A stretch of DNA of 64,000 nucleotides from Ferruginibacter sp. (lineage in GTDB: Bacteria > Bacteroidota > Bacteroidia > Chitinophagales > Chitinophagaceae). A program made the translations under genes and the position numbers. Numbering within the stretch: the first letter of the stretch is position 1; each line of letters begins with the position of its first letter. Below the pieces are notes generated by a model. That model did no database searches. It saw only the letters and a list, made by a program, of their open reading frames with translations, and was not told the origin of the DNA. Below, piece after piece: positions 33,865 to 42,826 of this stretch. The stretch spans positions 248,001 to 312,000 of the forward strand of contig JACMLJ010000095.1 in the NCBI GenBank assembly GCA_014379625.1, in the 5' to 3' direction.

Positions 33865-35061
33865 ATGAACATTTTTGTTATCAACTCCGGGAGCAGTTCA
33901 ATCAAATATCAATTGATCAGTATGCCCGAAAAAACTATTATTTGCAGCGGTTTGGTCGAAAGCATCGGGTTAGCCAATTCAACCATCATTCATAAAACAT
34001 ATAAAGACGGTAAGGAGCAAATTTTAAAAGAAACTCCCGATATTATTGATCATGCTGCCGGATTGCAGGAAGTTGCCAGGTTGCTGACTGACCCTGCCAT
34101 TGGTGTCATCAATGATCCATCGGAGATTGCCGCCGTTGGTCACCGTATCGTGCATGGAGGTGAAAATCTTTCAGCTACTACTTTTATTTCCCCTGAAGTA
34201 AAAGAAGAAATTAAAAGAATATTTCCCCTGGCGCCATTACACAATCCTGCCCATTACCTGGGAATAGAGGTTGCTGAAAAAATATTTACTCAGGCAAAAC
34301 AAATAGCCGTATTTGATACAGCATTCCATCATACCATGCCGGAGAAGGCTTTTCGCTATGCCATCCCCGGTGAATTTTACCACACCCACAAAATACGGAT
34401 CTATGGATTTCATGGCACCAGCCATAAATATGTTTCGGAACAGGCTGTCCAATACCTCGGTAAACCAAGTTCAAAAATAATTACCGTTCATCTGGGCAAC
34501 GGTTGCAGTATGGCTGCTATTGAAAACGGGAAATGTGTAGATACCAGCATGGGGCTTGGTCCCCTGGATGGATTGATCATGGGAACCCGTTCCGGTAATA
34601 TAGATGCCTCTGTAATTTTTCACTTAGTTAGCCAGTTAGGTTACGAAATTGAACAGGTGAGTAACCTGCTGAATAAAAAAAGCGGCATGCTTGGGTTAAG
34701 CGGCTTTAGTGATATGCGTGATATAAAAAAAGAAATTGATAACGGTAATGCAGAAGCGAAATTAGCTTATGAGATGTATGCCTACCGCATTCGTAAATTC
34801 ATTGGATCTTACGCTGTTGTACTCAATGGCCTGGATGCCATCGTATTTACCGGGGGAGTAGGAGAAAATGATGCGCTCACCAGAAAAATGGTCACAGCCA
34901 ATCTTGAATGGCTGGGCATTATACCAGATGAAGACAAAAATCAACTCCGCATGAATGGATTACATGAAATAAACGCTGTTGATTCAAAGGTGAAGATATT
35001 GGTGGTGCCAACCAATGAAGAACTTGAAATCGCAAGCCAGTGTTACCAGTTGTTAAATTGA
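33865..35061 (+). CDS. ackA: Acetate kinase
   Basis: AckA transfers phosphate from acetyl phosphate to ADP. The 398 residues are the normal length. The N-terminal INSGSSSIKYQLI is the first ASKHA phosphate loop. VGHRIVHGGE, FDTAFHHTMPE and GFHGTSHKYV carry substrate-binding His and Arg residues, and VHLGNGCSMAAI and TGGVGEN are nucleotide loops. The ATG is at 33865. It is coupled with pta; the 90-bp spacer carries gaatggtgaa / ttcaccatt-like inverted words but no clear promoter. Confidence 0.97.
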   Translation: MNIFVINSGSSSIKYQLISMPEKTIICSGLVESIGLANSTIIHKTYKDGKEQILKETPDIIDHAAGLQEVARLLTDPAIGVINDPSEIAAVGHRIVHGGENLSATTFISPEVKEEIKRIFPLAPLHNPAHYLGIEVAEKIFTQAKQIAVFDTAFHHTMPEKAFRYAIPGEFYHTHKIRIYGFHGTSHKYVSEQAVQYLGKPSSKIITVHLGNGCSMAAIENGKCVDTSMGLGPLDGLIMGTRSGNIDASVIFHLVSQLGYEIEQVSNLLNKKSGMLGLSGFSDMRDIKKEIDNGNAEAKLAYEMYAYRIRKFIGSYAVVLNGLDAIVFTGGVGENDALTRKMVTANLEWLGIIPDEDKNQLRMNGLHEINAVDSKVKILVVPTNEELEIASQCYQLLN

Positions 35062-35164
35062 TCCCTTATGCCCTCAGTGTTGGATACCCTGTCAGATAAC
35101 TACATTACTTAAAGGTGCCGGAGTAGTGTTCCCCGGTGCCAAAACATACACTTCAAATTAAAAA

Positions 35165-35192
35165 AATGCCTGCCTGTGAAGCCAGGCGTTTA
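35165..35192. terminator. Weak terminator-like hairpin after ackA
   Basis: GCCTG (35168-35172) pairs with CAGGC (35183-35187), with an A-run on the left and TTT on the right. Both strands show a short U-tail; the minus strand one is longer. Confidence 0.4.
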
Positions 35193-35329
35193 AAAGAAAT
35201 TCCATATTTTGCACCGGGTTTGTATGATGTGCATCCGCCTCATTCAGTTTCACTTTCACTTCCACTTTCCTTCAAATATTAATGGTTCAGTCAATGGCAA
35301 TGAAACGCTAAATAGTTACCTTACAAAAC

Positions 35330-36364
35330 ATGCGCAGACTGCTTCAGAAAATATTCAGGCCCTTCTTTGTCAGGATGGCGGATCGGTTTGCTTCTGCCCC
35401 CAAGCAGGAAGATGTGTTTAAATCATTGTCGCGGTTACTAAAAATAATCACTACCCAAAACAGCAGCCGGGGTATCGTAGTTGATATAAATATCGCAACC
35501 GATCATTTTATTATCTTCAGTGACCAGCATAAGGGCAATAAAAACCGCGGTGATGATTTTAAAGACAATGAAGCCAACTATATAGCGGCACTAAAATTTT
35601 ATCATACCCAGTCTTTTAACTTTATAAATTTAGGCGATGCAGAAGAGTTATGGAAATACAAGGCAGATAAAGTGATGCCCCGGTATGCCGATGCCTTACT
35701 GGCGGAAGCGAATTTCCAGGCCGGTAAAAAATACTTCCGCACTTTTGGCAATCACGATTTGCTTTGGAAAAATAAACTGGATGTGGCCCTGCATTTTAAA
35801 CCCTTCTTCCAGATGCCGCTGCCTATTTACGAAGGGCTGGTTTTGAAGGCTACAATAAACAACGAGCCGATACAAATCTTTCTTACCCATGGTCACCAGG
35901 GGGATAAGATGAGTGATAACAATGCAATCAGCACCTGGCTGGTAGCACATATATGGGCGCCGGTGCAGCGATTCCTGGATATTAACATCAACACACCCTC
36001 CAATGACTTTTATCTTCGGGATAAACACAACCGGCTAATGTATGAATGGAGCAGCCGGAGGAATAACATGTTTTTGATTACTGGGCATACCCACAAGCCG
36101 GTATTTGCTTCAGGAAAATATTCACCGGAGGTTTCGCATACCATTAATACCGAAGAAAACAGGGCGGATATAAAACCAACTTATTTCAATACGGGTTGCT
36201 GCTGTTATAACGACGGGGATATTACCGGCATTGAAATAGCGGATGGATCTATCCGTCTTATTAAATGGTACCTGGTCAATAGTATTCCCCAACGGCTTGT
36301 ATTGGAAGAAAGACGACTGGCAGATTTAATAAGCAAATCCCCTGCTCCGGCAGATGGAACTTAA
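35330..36364 (+). CDS. Calcineurin-like metallophosphoesterase
   Basis: This 344-residue phosphoesterase of unknown substrate has the full binuclear metal motif set. These are FSDQHKG (D-x-H, about 63-69), INLGDAEELW (GD, about 99-108), FGNHDLLW (GNHD, about 139-146), FLTHGHQGD (GH, about 184-192) and TGHTHKP (GHTH, about 249-255). The N-terminal 20 residues are basic and hydrophobic (RRLLQKIFRPFFVRMADRF), possibly membrane-associating. The double cysteine-rich GCCCYND near 288 is unusual and might bind metal. The ATG at 35330 precedes these motifs. No partner gene lies in the same operon. Confidence 0.85.
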   Translation: MRRLLQKIFRPFFVRMADRFASAPKQEDVFKSLSRLLKIITTQNSSRGIVVDINIATDHFIIFSDQHKGNKNRGDDFKDNEANYIAALKFYHTQSFNFINLGDAEELWKYKADKVMPRYADALLAEANFQAGKKYFRTFGNHDLLWKNKLDVALHFKPFFQMPLPIYEGLVLKATINNEPIQIFLTHGHQGDKMSDNNAISTWLVAHIWAPVQRFLDININTPSNDFYLRDKHNRLMYEWSSRRNNMFLITGHTHKPVFASGKYSPEVSHTINTEENRADIKPTYFNTGCCCYNDGDITGIEIADGSIRLIKWYLVNSIPQRLVLEERRLADLISKSPAPADGT

Positions 36365-36403
36365 CGGGTTACTCTATTTACTATTTGATGGTATTTTAAA
36401 AAA

Positions 36404-37045
36404 TTAAAACCGATCCAATTTCCGTGGCGCCCTGCCTGGTTTTGCATATTCATACCTGTCTACCAGGCCGGTTGTATAATATCCATCTATACCTAATGAG
36501 GCAACAGTTCCTGCTTTTTCAGCATCTATAAAACCATCTTTTTGCACAAGCCCTTCATTCAAAAAAACATGGGTAATGTTCCCGATCACCAAAAAGGTAT
36601 TATTGTGGGAAATGGGAACAATTTCCACTAACTGTAATCCATATTGAATGTGACTTTCACCAACAAAGGGTGCCAGGAACCCTTCCTTAAATGAGGGGGT
36701 AAGCCCAACTGTTCCAAACTCATCTGTGTCCGATGCATATTTAGCGCTGGTTTGATGGGCTGCAGCTATAAATGAAGTATGGACATGATTGATAGTATAA
36801 TGACCGGTTATCTTAATATTACTAATAGTGTGCGGTGCGGCTTCAACAGGCCGGTTAATAAAACCGATTAATGCCGGATCGGCCCCAATATGTACGATAT
36901 TGCTAAAAATGGCCAGGTTTTTTTGTCCCTTTTCGTTTATGGTACCAATCAAACTCACTGGCTTATAGCCCTGCAGACTATTAATAAAATTGGTACGGTA
37001 AAAACGGTCCCAGCCCTTAATTTCGCTGATGGAAAAATATTGCAT
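36404..37045 (-). CDS. Flavin reductase family protein
   Basis: This 213-residue protein has the split-barrel FMN-binding fold of flavin reductase-like or flavoredoxin proteins. KPVSLIGTINEKGQKNLAIFSN (about 29-50) is the typical first strand pair with the FMN phosphate loop. ADPALIGFINRPVEAAPHTISNI is the second signature, and a histidine-rich stretch TINHVHTSFIAAAHQTS follows. The ATG at 37045 (MQYFSISEIK) is preferred over the TTG at 37069. It lies downstream of the beta-propeller/phosphoesterase gene's stop on the minus strand but is transcribed separately. The redox partner is unknown. Confidence 0.85.
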   Translation of the reverse strand: MQYFSISEIKGWDRFYRTNFINSLQGYKPVSLIGTINEKGQKNLAIFSNIVHIGADPALIGFINRPVEAAPHTISNIKITGHYTINHVHTSFIAAAHQTSAKYASDTDEFGTVGLTPSFKEGFLAPFVGESHIQYGLQLVEIVPISHNNTFLVIGNITHVFLNEGLVQKDGFIDAEKAGTVASLGIDGYYTTGLVDRYEYAKPGRAPRKLDRF

Positions 37046-37124
37046 ACCTGCATAATGCTTTGGAGGCAAAAAAGTTGATACGGGTTAACAGCTTTTGGGA
37101 TGCGATTTGACATTTAATGAATTC

Positions 37125-37149
37125 TTTGCAGGGTTGGCAACCCTGCAAA
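37125..37149. repeat. Perfect 11-bp hairpin repeat
   Basis: TTTGCAGGGTT (37125-37135) and AACCCTGCAAA (37139-37149) are perfectly complementary around GGC. The hairpin sits 15 nt past the stop of the minus-strand propeller/phosphoesterase gene. No T-run follows, so it may be an interspersed palindromic repeat or a 3'-end stabiliser. Confidence 0.75.
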
Positions 37150-37163
37150 ACGAAGCAAGCTCG

Positions 37164-39578
37164 TTAATCGTCCCCATCTTCATCTTCATTCAACTTTATA
37201 AATGCCGCTCTTTTTGGCGCAGGCATTACCGCATGCAAGCCCCTTACCCCCTTCCAGATCACTTCACTGAATTCATTATCGGGTACCCTGTCTTCTTTTG
37301 AGAGGTCAAACTTTTCAGATCTTTCTGACAATTCATTCCAAACCGTATTTTTATCCGATAAGTTAATATTGGAGGGTAGGGCAGTGTAGCCGGAAAAGTT
37401 TGGCTGAGGGGTAAAACAACGCCACAAAGGTGTAGCCGCCGCATCGTACTGGCTCATGGGTGGTATGCCTAAAATAAGTTCTATCGTTCTCAAAATACCG
37501 GATGTTGTATAAGGTGTATGATCAACAAAATTTCTCTTAACATAAGGCCCCGCCAGGTAGGCAGGGCTGCGGTGTGCATCCACATGATCAGGGCCGTTTT
37601 GTGCGTCATCTTCCAATATAAAAACCACGCTTTCTTTCCATACCGGGCTCTTGCTCAAATAATCAACGAACATTCCCACTGCCAGGTCATTGTCGGCCAC
37701 ATGGGCAAAAGGCGTGGGGCGGCCAATAAGCATGCCTTCAGTATGATCGTTTATCAGCCGCAAAGTATTCAGTTGCGGTAAAGCATTGATGGCCACCAAT
37801 GAGTCAAAATCTTTTTTCCATTGGCCTACCCTTGTGGTGTCCCTTACTGTTTCATCCCAACTTGTATAATACGTGCAGTAATGATTTTCCAGCACCGGTA
37901 TATTGGGTTTATAATCATCCGCAAATTCGCCATAGGTACGGAAACTTATGCCCGCTTTTTTACAATGATCCCAAAGGAAGCCACCCTTATTATTGGCGAT
38001 GGCCCGGTTGCCCTCCGCGTCATAACTACCCCCGCGACCGCCATAGCTGGATACCCAGGTCTTTTCAAGAAAATCGGTGGCATAGGCACCCAGGCTCCAG
38101 TTGTGCCCGTCGGCGCTTACTTCACCGTCAACATAAAAATTATCCAGCAACACAAAATCTTTTGCCAACTGGTGCTGATTAGGTGTAATGTTTTTCCCAA
38201 ACAGCACAAGGCTGGTATCGCCATTCCCTTCGGGGACATCACCCAGTACCTGGTCGTAGGTGCGGTTTTCTTTTACAATGTAAAAGACATATTTGACAGG
38301 CGATGGACTGCCGGTTTTTTGAGGTATGGGGTTTCCGGCCTCACCGTTTGCCATCAGTTCTTTCTGTTTGCTGTAAGGCGTATTACGATATACCTGTTGT
38401 GAAAAAACGCTTAATTGTTTTTCATTGGGAACGGGAATGATGCTCATGGTACCCTTAAATAAACCACCAATATACTGTACCACTTTGGGCATCTCTTTAT
38501 CACCGGCCTGGTAATTTACTTTTTGTTTTTTCTTCACCGGGTTTGGCCCTTCGGGATTGGCAAATGAGCTGAACCCCTTGCCGTTGGTAACCCATATTTT
38601 ATTACCAATCAGTTTCACGCAGGTAGGGTACCAACCCACTGGTATAAAACCCTTCGATTTACTAAACCCCGGTTTGCTGACATCAAATACAGCCAGGCAA
38701 TTATTATCCGCGTTGGCGATATACAGGGTTTTTTCATCGGCGCTTAGCGCGGCGCCATTGGTAGTGCTTCCGGAAGGCGCCCCGGGATACAGGGATGTGG
38801 TAAGTGTTTCTACAAGTCTTTTTTGTTTGGTATCAATTACGGAAACGGAATTATCGTTGGCATTGGTCACATATAAAAATGTCCCTTTTTTATCAAGGCA
38901 TAATTCATTGGGGTTATCGCCTACCGCTATTTCACCAATGATAGCTTTTTGCTTGGTATCAAAGAGTACTACCTTATCGCAACCCCAGCAACTGATATAC
39001 AGGGTATTTTTATCGGGCGATAAAATACAGGTATAAGCTTCCCCGGCCAGTTGATAGGTACCGGTGATTTTTTTTGAAGGGATATCGAAAACGTACAGCG
39101 AATTATTATCTTTTGTAACAACATATAATAATTGCGCAGCATCATCGATCTCTATACCGGCGGGAGCAATCTTATTCGGCCATTTATCACCCAGGATGAA
39201 ACTATCCGCCAGGAGCAACTTTTTATTGTTTACTGAATATTTCAAAATGCGGTTATCATTTCCTCCGGCGGCAAATAAATATTTTTCATCCCTGCTGAAT
39301 TTTAAACCTACCCAGCTCTTTGCTATAACAATATTGTCGGTAATTTTTTCCGTAGCTATATCTATCAATTGCAGGCTTTGGGTACTTTGGCCATTATTGG
39401 TAACGGCTAACAATTTTTGTGAAGCGCTAACAGCCATATTAAGGGGCAGATCGCCAAGGGGAAGGCTGGTGCCGGCAGGAGAAAGCTGCCACCCGTTGGG
39501 CAGGGTCATTATTTTTTGAGCATCAGCAATATAGCAGGTAATTACTAAAAAAATGCAGGCGGTAGACAGTTTTTTCAT
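37164..39578 (-). CDS. Secreted YncE-like beta-propeller fused to alkaline phosphatase-family phosphoesterase
   Basis: This is an 804-residue exported protein. A signal peptide is clear (MKKLSTACIFLVITCYIADA, cleavage near 20). Residues about 40-360 are YVTN/YncE-type propeller repeats: LLAVTNNG, LLYVVTKDNNSLYVFDI, NTLYISCWGCDKVVLFD, TFLYVTNANDNSVSVIDT and TLYIANADNNCLAVFDV. From about 430 a phosphoesterase domain carries the phrases VKENRTYDQVLGDV, DNFYVDGEVSADGHNWS, FILEDDAQNGPDHVDAHRSPA and TPYTTSGILRTIELILG. The substrate is unknown; relatives include acid phosphatases and phospholipase C-like enzymes. The ATG at 39578 fits the signal peptide. The C-terminus (KLNEDEDGDD) lacks an obvious type IX sorting domain. 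Confidence 0.88.
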   Translation of the reverse strand: MKKLSTACIFLVITCYIADAQKIMTLPNGWQLSPAGTSLPLGDLPLNMAVSASQKLLAVTNNGQSTQSLQLIDIATEKITDNIVIAKSWVGLKFSRDEKYLFAAGGNDNRILKYSVNNKKLLLADSFILGDKWPNKIAPAGIEIDDAAQLLYVVTKDNNSLYVFDIPSKKITGTYQLAGEAYTCILSPDKNTLYISCWGCDKVVLFDTKQKAIIGEIAVGDNPNELCLDKKGTFLYVTNANDNSVSVIDTKQKRLVETLTTSLYPGAPSGSTTNGAALSADEKTLYIANADNNCLAVFDVSKPGFSKSKGFIPVGWYPTCVKLIGNKIWVTNGKGFSSFANPEGPNPVKKKQKVNYQAGDKEMPKVVQYIGGLFKGTMSIIPVPNEKQLSVFSQQVYRNTPYSKQKELMANGEAGNPIPQKTGSPSPVKYVFYIVKENRTYDQVLGDVPEGNGDTSLVLFGKNITPNQHQLAKDFVLLDNFYVDGEVSADGHNWSLGAYATDFLEKTWVSSYGGRGGSYDAEGNRAIANNKGGFLWDHCKKAGISFRTYGEFADDYKPNIPVLENHYCTYYTSWDETVRDTTRVGQWKKDFDSLVAINALPQLNTLRLINDHTEGMLIGRPTPFAHVADNDLAVGMFVDYLSKSPVWKESVVFILEDDAQNGPDHVDAHRSPAYLAGPYVKRNFVDHTPYTTSGILRTIELILGIPPMSQYDAAATPLWRCFTPQPNFSGYTALPSNINLSDKNTVWNELSERSEKFDLSKEDRVPDNEFSEVIWKGVRGLHAVMPAPKRAAFIKLNEDEDGDD

Positions 39579-39849
39579 AATAATTATTTGTAGGATAAAG
39601 TTACAGCTACCCATTTTGATGGTATGGAAAGCAGGTTAAATTATTATGATTAAAAATGCCAGTTGGCGGATAATTTTATCCAGTTACCTACTCCGCAACT
39701 ATTCATTTAAACCGGATTAGTTGATTAAACCCATCCATCCCGCTTCGCCATTCTTCAACAGTCAGGTAGTCGGATTGAAAACCCTGATCAAATTTTCATT
39801 CAATTTTTTTTTCTCAGTTCATACCCTCAATTTTGCATTAAAAATATTT

Positions 39850-40914
39850 ATGGCCCTCCTGTTTGAACCCCTTACCATGAGAAGCATCCGGTTTAAAAAC
39901 AGGATCGTTGTATCTCCCATGTGTGAATATTCCAGCGTGGACGGCTTCGCCAATGACTGGCACCTGGTACATCTGGGCAGCAGGGCAGTTGGTGGGGCCG
40001 GATTGGTAATTACCGAAGCAGCGGCCGTTTCGCCCGAAGGAAGGATCACACCGTATGATCTTGGCATCTGGAAAGATGAACATATCCCCTACCTGCAACG
40101 CATCAACGAATTTATTGTGGCACAAAATGCCCTACCCGGCATACAATTGGCACATGCAGGCAGAAAAGCAAGTCACCATAAACCATGGAAAGGCGGCAAG
40201 GCATTAACACCTGATGAAGGCGCCTGGCAAACCCTGGCGCCAGGTGCTGTTGCATTTACTGAAGGTGAGCCCCTGCCGAAGGAAATGGATGCCGCAGATA
40301 TCCGGGAATTTATACTTGATTTTACCAATGCCGCTGAAAGAGCTGTCAGGGCCGGTTATAAAGTAATTGAAATACATGCTGCGCATGGCTATTTATTGAA
40401 TGAATTTTTATCACCGCTCAGTAACCAGCGTACCGATGAATATGGAGGCTCGTTTGAAAACAGGGCGCGTTTACTAATTGAAATTACCCAGGCCACCCGT
40501 AAAGTAATGGGGGAAGAACTGCCATTATTTGTGCGTATATCCGCTACCGACTGGGTACCCGGTGGCTTTACTCCCGAAGACGCTGTAGAACTGGCCGCTA
40601 TTTTAAAAAGCCAAAGTGTAGATTTAATTGATTGTTCTTCAGGCGGTAACTCACCGGCTCAAAAAATCCCGGTAGCGCCCATGTACCAGGTATCCTTCGC
40701 CGAAAAAATAAAAAAAGAAACAGGTATATTAACTGGGGCAGTAGGGTTAATCACTACCGCATCTCAAGCAGAGCGGATACTCGCTGATCAACAAGCCGAT
40801 TTAATCATTTTAGCCCGGCAATTTTTACGCGACCCTTATTTCCCTTTTCATGCCGCAAAAGAATTGGGCGAAGATATTGAATGGCCGCCCCAGTATGACA
40901 GAGCAAAGAGATAA
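39850..40914 (+). CDS. Old Yellow Enzyme family NADH:flavin oxidoreductase
   Basis: This 354-residue FMN barrel of the YqjM subfamily reduces activated C=C bonds. FKNRIVVSPMCEYSS holds Cys25, equivalent to the redox-tuning Cys26 of YqjM. IQLAHAGRKASHHKPW carries substrate-binding His residues, EIHAAHGYLLNEFLSPLSNQRTDEYGG is the family signature, and VGLITTASQAERIL with RQFLRDPYFP forms the phosphate site and tail. The ATG at 39850 begins MALLFEPLTM as in relatives; the upstream TTG frame adds 43 spacer residues. The physiological substrate is unknown. It is convergent with the U32 operon. Confidence 0.93.
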   Translation: MALLFEPLTMRSIRFKNRIVVSPMCEYSSVDGFANDWHLVHLGSRAVGGAGLVITEAAAVSPEGRITPYDLGIWKDEHIPYLQRINEFIVAQNALPGIQLAHAGRKASHHKPWKGGKALTPDEGAWQTLAPGAVAFTEGEPLPKEMDAADIREFILDFTNAAERAVRAGYKVIEIHAAHGYLLNEFLSPLSNQRTDEYGGSFENRARLLIEITQATRKVMGEELPLFVRISATDWVPGGFTPEDAVELAAILKSQSVDLIDCSSGGNSPAQKIPVAPMYQVSFAEKIKKETGILTGAVGLITTASQAERILADQQADLIILARQFLRDPYFPFHAAKELGEDIEWPPQYDRAKR

Positions 40915-40942
40915 AAAAAACAGCTATAAAAAGTAAAGGCCG

Positions 40943-41368
40943 CTAATCTTTTCTTTTCCAGGTAATTTTTTTTCCAAATCCCAGGGTACTGTCGGTCATC
41001 TTAATGTGGCTGATTTGAATAGTCCAGATTTCACCAGGTATCGCCAGGCCCATGGGGTGCTTTTTGTGGTAATTTACAGAAGCCTGTTCCGCCAATGGAT
41101 GATCCGCATCCAAAGCCACCCCTTCAAATTGTACGCCTTTCACGAGCAGGGCGTTTAGTTTATCGGGTAAGATTGCGCCGGCGATCACCGGATTTATTTT
41201 CATCAGTGCAGCATGACGGGAATCTTCCGATGATTTAAAATAAAGCAACCCTTCTTCCAGTTTAAGGGCATAGAAACAACTGAAACACCATGGCTTAGCC
41301 TGCTCATCAACACAGCAAATAGTGGCACAGGTTTGTTTTTGCAAAAAACGGGTGATGATTTTGTTCAT
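40943..41368 (-). CDS. Pyridoxamine 5'-phosphate oxidase-fold protein
   Basis: This 141-residue protein has the split-barrel flavin or F420 binding fold (YhbP/PNPOx-like). Supporting phrases are TCATICCVDEQAKPWCFSCFYAL (first strands, with four Cys), LYFKSSEDSRHAALMKINPVIAGAIL (cofactor-binding loop) and GVQFEGVAL. It is the third gene of a tightly coupled minus-strand operon. Its ATG overlaps the TGA of the ferredoxin gene by 4 nt (ATGA). A flavin redox partner of the ferredoxin is plausible inference. The cysteine-rich start CCVDEQ is unusual. Confidence 0.8.
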   Translation of the reverse strand: MNKIITRFLQKQTCATICCVDEQAKPWCFSCFYALKLEEGLLYFKSSEDSRHAALMKINPVIAGAILPDKLNALLVKGVQFEGVALDADHPLAEQASVNYHKKHPMGLAIPGEIWTIQISHIKMTDSTLGFGKKITWKRKD

Positions 41369-41586
41369 AATACTTTAATAATTTTTACCGGGCAGGCCCT
41401 GGTTACTTCCTGGGTAAGTTGTTGAATGGCATTACTGACAGATAACACAAACAAATCTTTCTTTGCAATGGATTTCAACAAATTTGCTTTGCCATCCTTT
41501 TTTGACATTCGCCAGAGTTCCGGCTGCAGTTCAAAACAAATACCACAACCAATACATTTTTTCCGATAGTGAATGATCTTACCCAT
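41365..41586 (-). CDS. Small single-cluster ferredoxin
   Basis: This 73-residue protein has three closely spaced Cys in KCIGCGICFE (about 11-17) and a fourth in ACPVK near 65, fitting one [4Fe-4S] (or [3Fe-4S]) cluster. It probably transfers electrons. The ATG at 41586 overlaps the end of the U32 gene by 8 nt (ATGGGTAA), and the gene in turn overlaps the PNPOx-fold gene by 4 nt, so the three are translated together. An alternative GTG at 41619 would add 11 residues inside the U32 gene and is less likely. Such coupling suggests the ferredoxin serves the U32 enzyme. Confidence 0.85.
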   Translation of the reverse strand: MGKIIHYRKKCIGCGICFELQPELWRMSKKDGKANLLKSIAKKDLFVLSVSNAIQQLTQEVTRACPVKIIKVL

Positions 41587-42826
41587 TTGCCCTTTCCACA
41601 ATTTTATAGAGTTTATCACCTACGGCAACTTTTGCGCCCACAGGAAAAGTTATTTTATCACCTTTTACTGCAATCCCGCTTTTTACACCGTTTACCGTCA
41701 GTGTTTCCATTTTCTCTTTTGCCATGCCGATAGCAGCGCTGGTAATTATCAAAGTATCACCGGTTTTTACAGACCCTGATTCAATAGTAAACTCGCCGAT
41801 TTTAATATTGGGATAATACTTACTGCCTTTACCAATATAGATTTTTCTTTCCGTTGCAACAGAACCCGGTTGCGATGCCCACTCACCCATCTTATGTCCA
41901 AGGTAGTAACCATTCCAGAATCCCCGGTTATAAACTGTTGATAAGCGTTTCAGCCACTCCGCAATTTTGTTACGGGTATAGCTATTATTTTCAATGGCCT
42001 CCAAAGCTTCCCTGTAGCATTTCGTTACTGTATACACATAATCGGCCCCTTTACTTCTTCCTTCTATTTTCAACACATCTGTTCCGCTGTTAACCAGTTC
42101 AGGGAGTATATCGATTGTACACAGATCTTTTGGCGACATGATATATTCATTGTCTACCTGCAACACTTCATTGGTTTCTGTATCCGTTACCGTATAAGGG
42201 CGGCGGCAGTTCTGGGTACAGGCGCCGCGGTTAGCGGAAGCATTCTGTGCATGTAAACTCAAATAACATTTGCCCGATATAGCCATGCACAACGCGCCAT
42301 GCACAAAAAGCTCAATCTTCATTAACTCACCGGATACCCCTTTGATCTTTTTTCTTTTGATCTCCTTAATGATCTCCGCTACCTGTTTCAATGTAAGCTC
42401 CCTGGCCAGTACAACCACATCTGCAAAACCCGAATAAAACCGCACGGCTTCCATATTGCATACATTGGCCTGTGTAGAAATATGAAGGGGTATGTTTAGT
42501 CGGTTGCAATGGGCTATTACCGCAAAGTCTGAAGCGATGACAGCATCAATTGCATATTTTTTCACTTCCTTTAAAATTCTGCGCAGCAATTGGATATCGT
42601 GATTATACATTACCGTATTGAGGGTAATGTACGATTTGATTGCATTTGCCCTGCAAACAGCGGCAATTTGTTTTATATCAGTTAATGCAAAAGTGTTGAC
42701 CGACCTGGCCCGCATATTCAATTGCTCTACCCCAAAATAAACGGCATCGGCCCCAGCGTTGATAGCTGCCTGTAAACATTCAAACGAACCCGCTGGAGCT
42801 AACAATTCAATCTTTCTCTCTTTCAT
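41579..42826 (-). CDS. Peptidase U32 family protein (RlhA/TrhP-like RNA hydroxylation enzyme)
   Basis: This 415-residue U32 protein matches the group containing E. coli RlhA (23S rRNA C2501) and TrhP/YegQ (tRNA U34), which hydroxylate RNA rather than cut peptides. Residues start IELLAPAGSFECLQAAINAGADAVYFGV, the barrel signature. ARELTLKQVAEI and the collagenase-like phrase EIFVHGALCMAISGKC (here IELFVHGALCMAISGKCYLS) follow, then a cysteine cluster with ANRGACTQNCRRPY that should bind an iron-sulfur cluster. A C-terminal beta domain ends it. The ATG at 42826 begins MKERKIELLAPAG. The ferredoxin encoded immediately after supports redox chemistry. Which RNA is modified cannot be told from sequence. 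Confidence 0.88.
   Translation of the reverse strand: MKERKIELLAPAGSFECLQAAINAGADAVYFGVEQLNMRARSVNTFALTDIKQIAAVCRANAIKSYITLNTVMYNHDIQLLRRILKEVKKYAIDAVIASDFAVIAHCNRLNIPLHISTQANVCNMEAVRFYSGFADVVVLARELTLKQVAEIIKEIKRKKIKGVSGELMKIELFVHGALCMAISGKCYLSLHAQNASANRGACTQNCRRPYTVTDTETNEVLQVDNEYIMSPKDLCTIDILPELVNSGTDVLKIEGRSKGADYVYTVTKCYREALEAIENNSYTRNKIAEWLKRLSTVYNRGFWNGYYLGHKMGEWASQPGSVATERKIYIGKGSKYYPNIKIGEFTIESGSVKTGDTLIITSAAIGMAKEKMETLTVNGVKSGIAVKGDKITFPVGAKVAVGDKLYKIVERANG

Noticed and set aside
37821..38402. Long plus-strand ORF (193 codons) inside the propeller/phosphoesterase gene
   Set aside because: It is antisense to a gene with a complete signal peptide and domain motifs, so it is a shadow frame.
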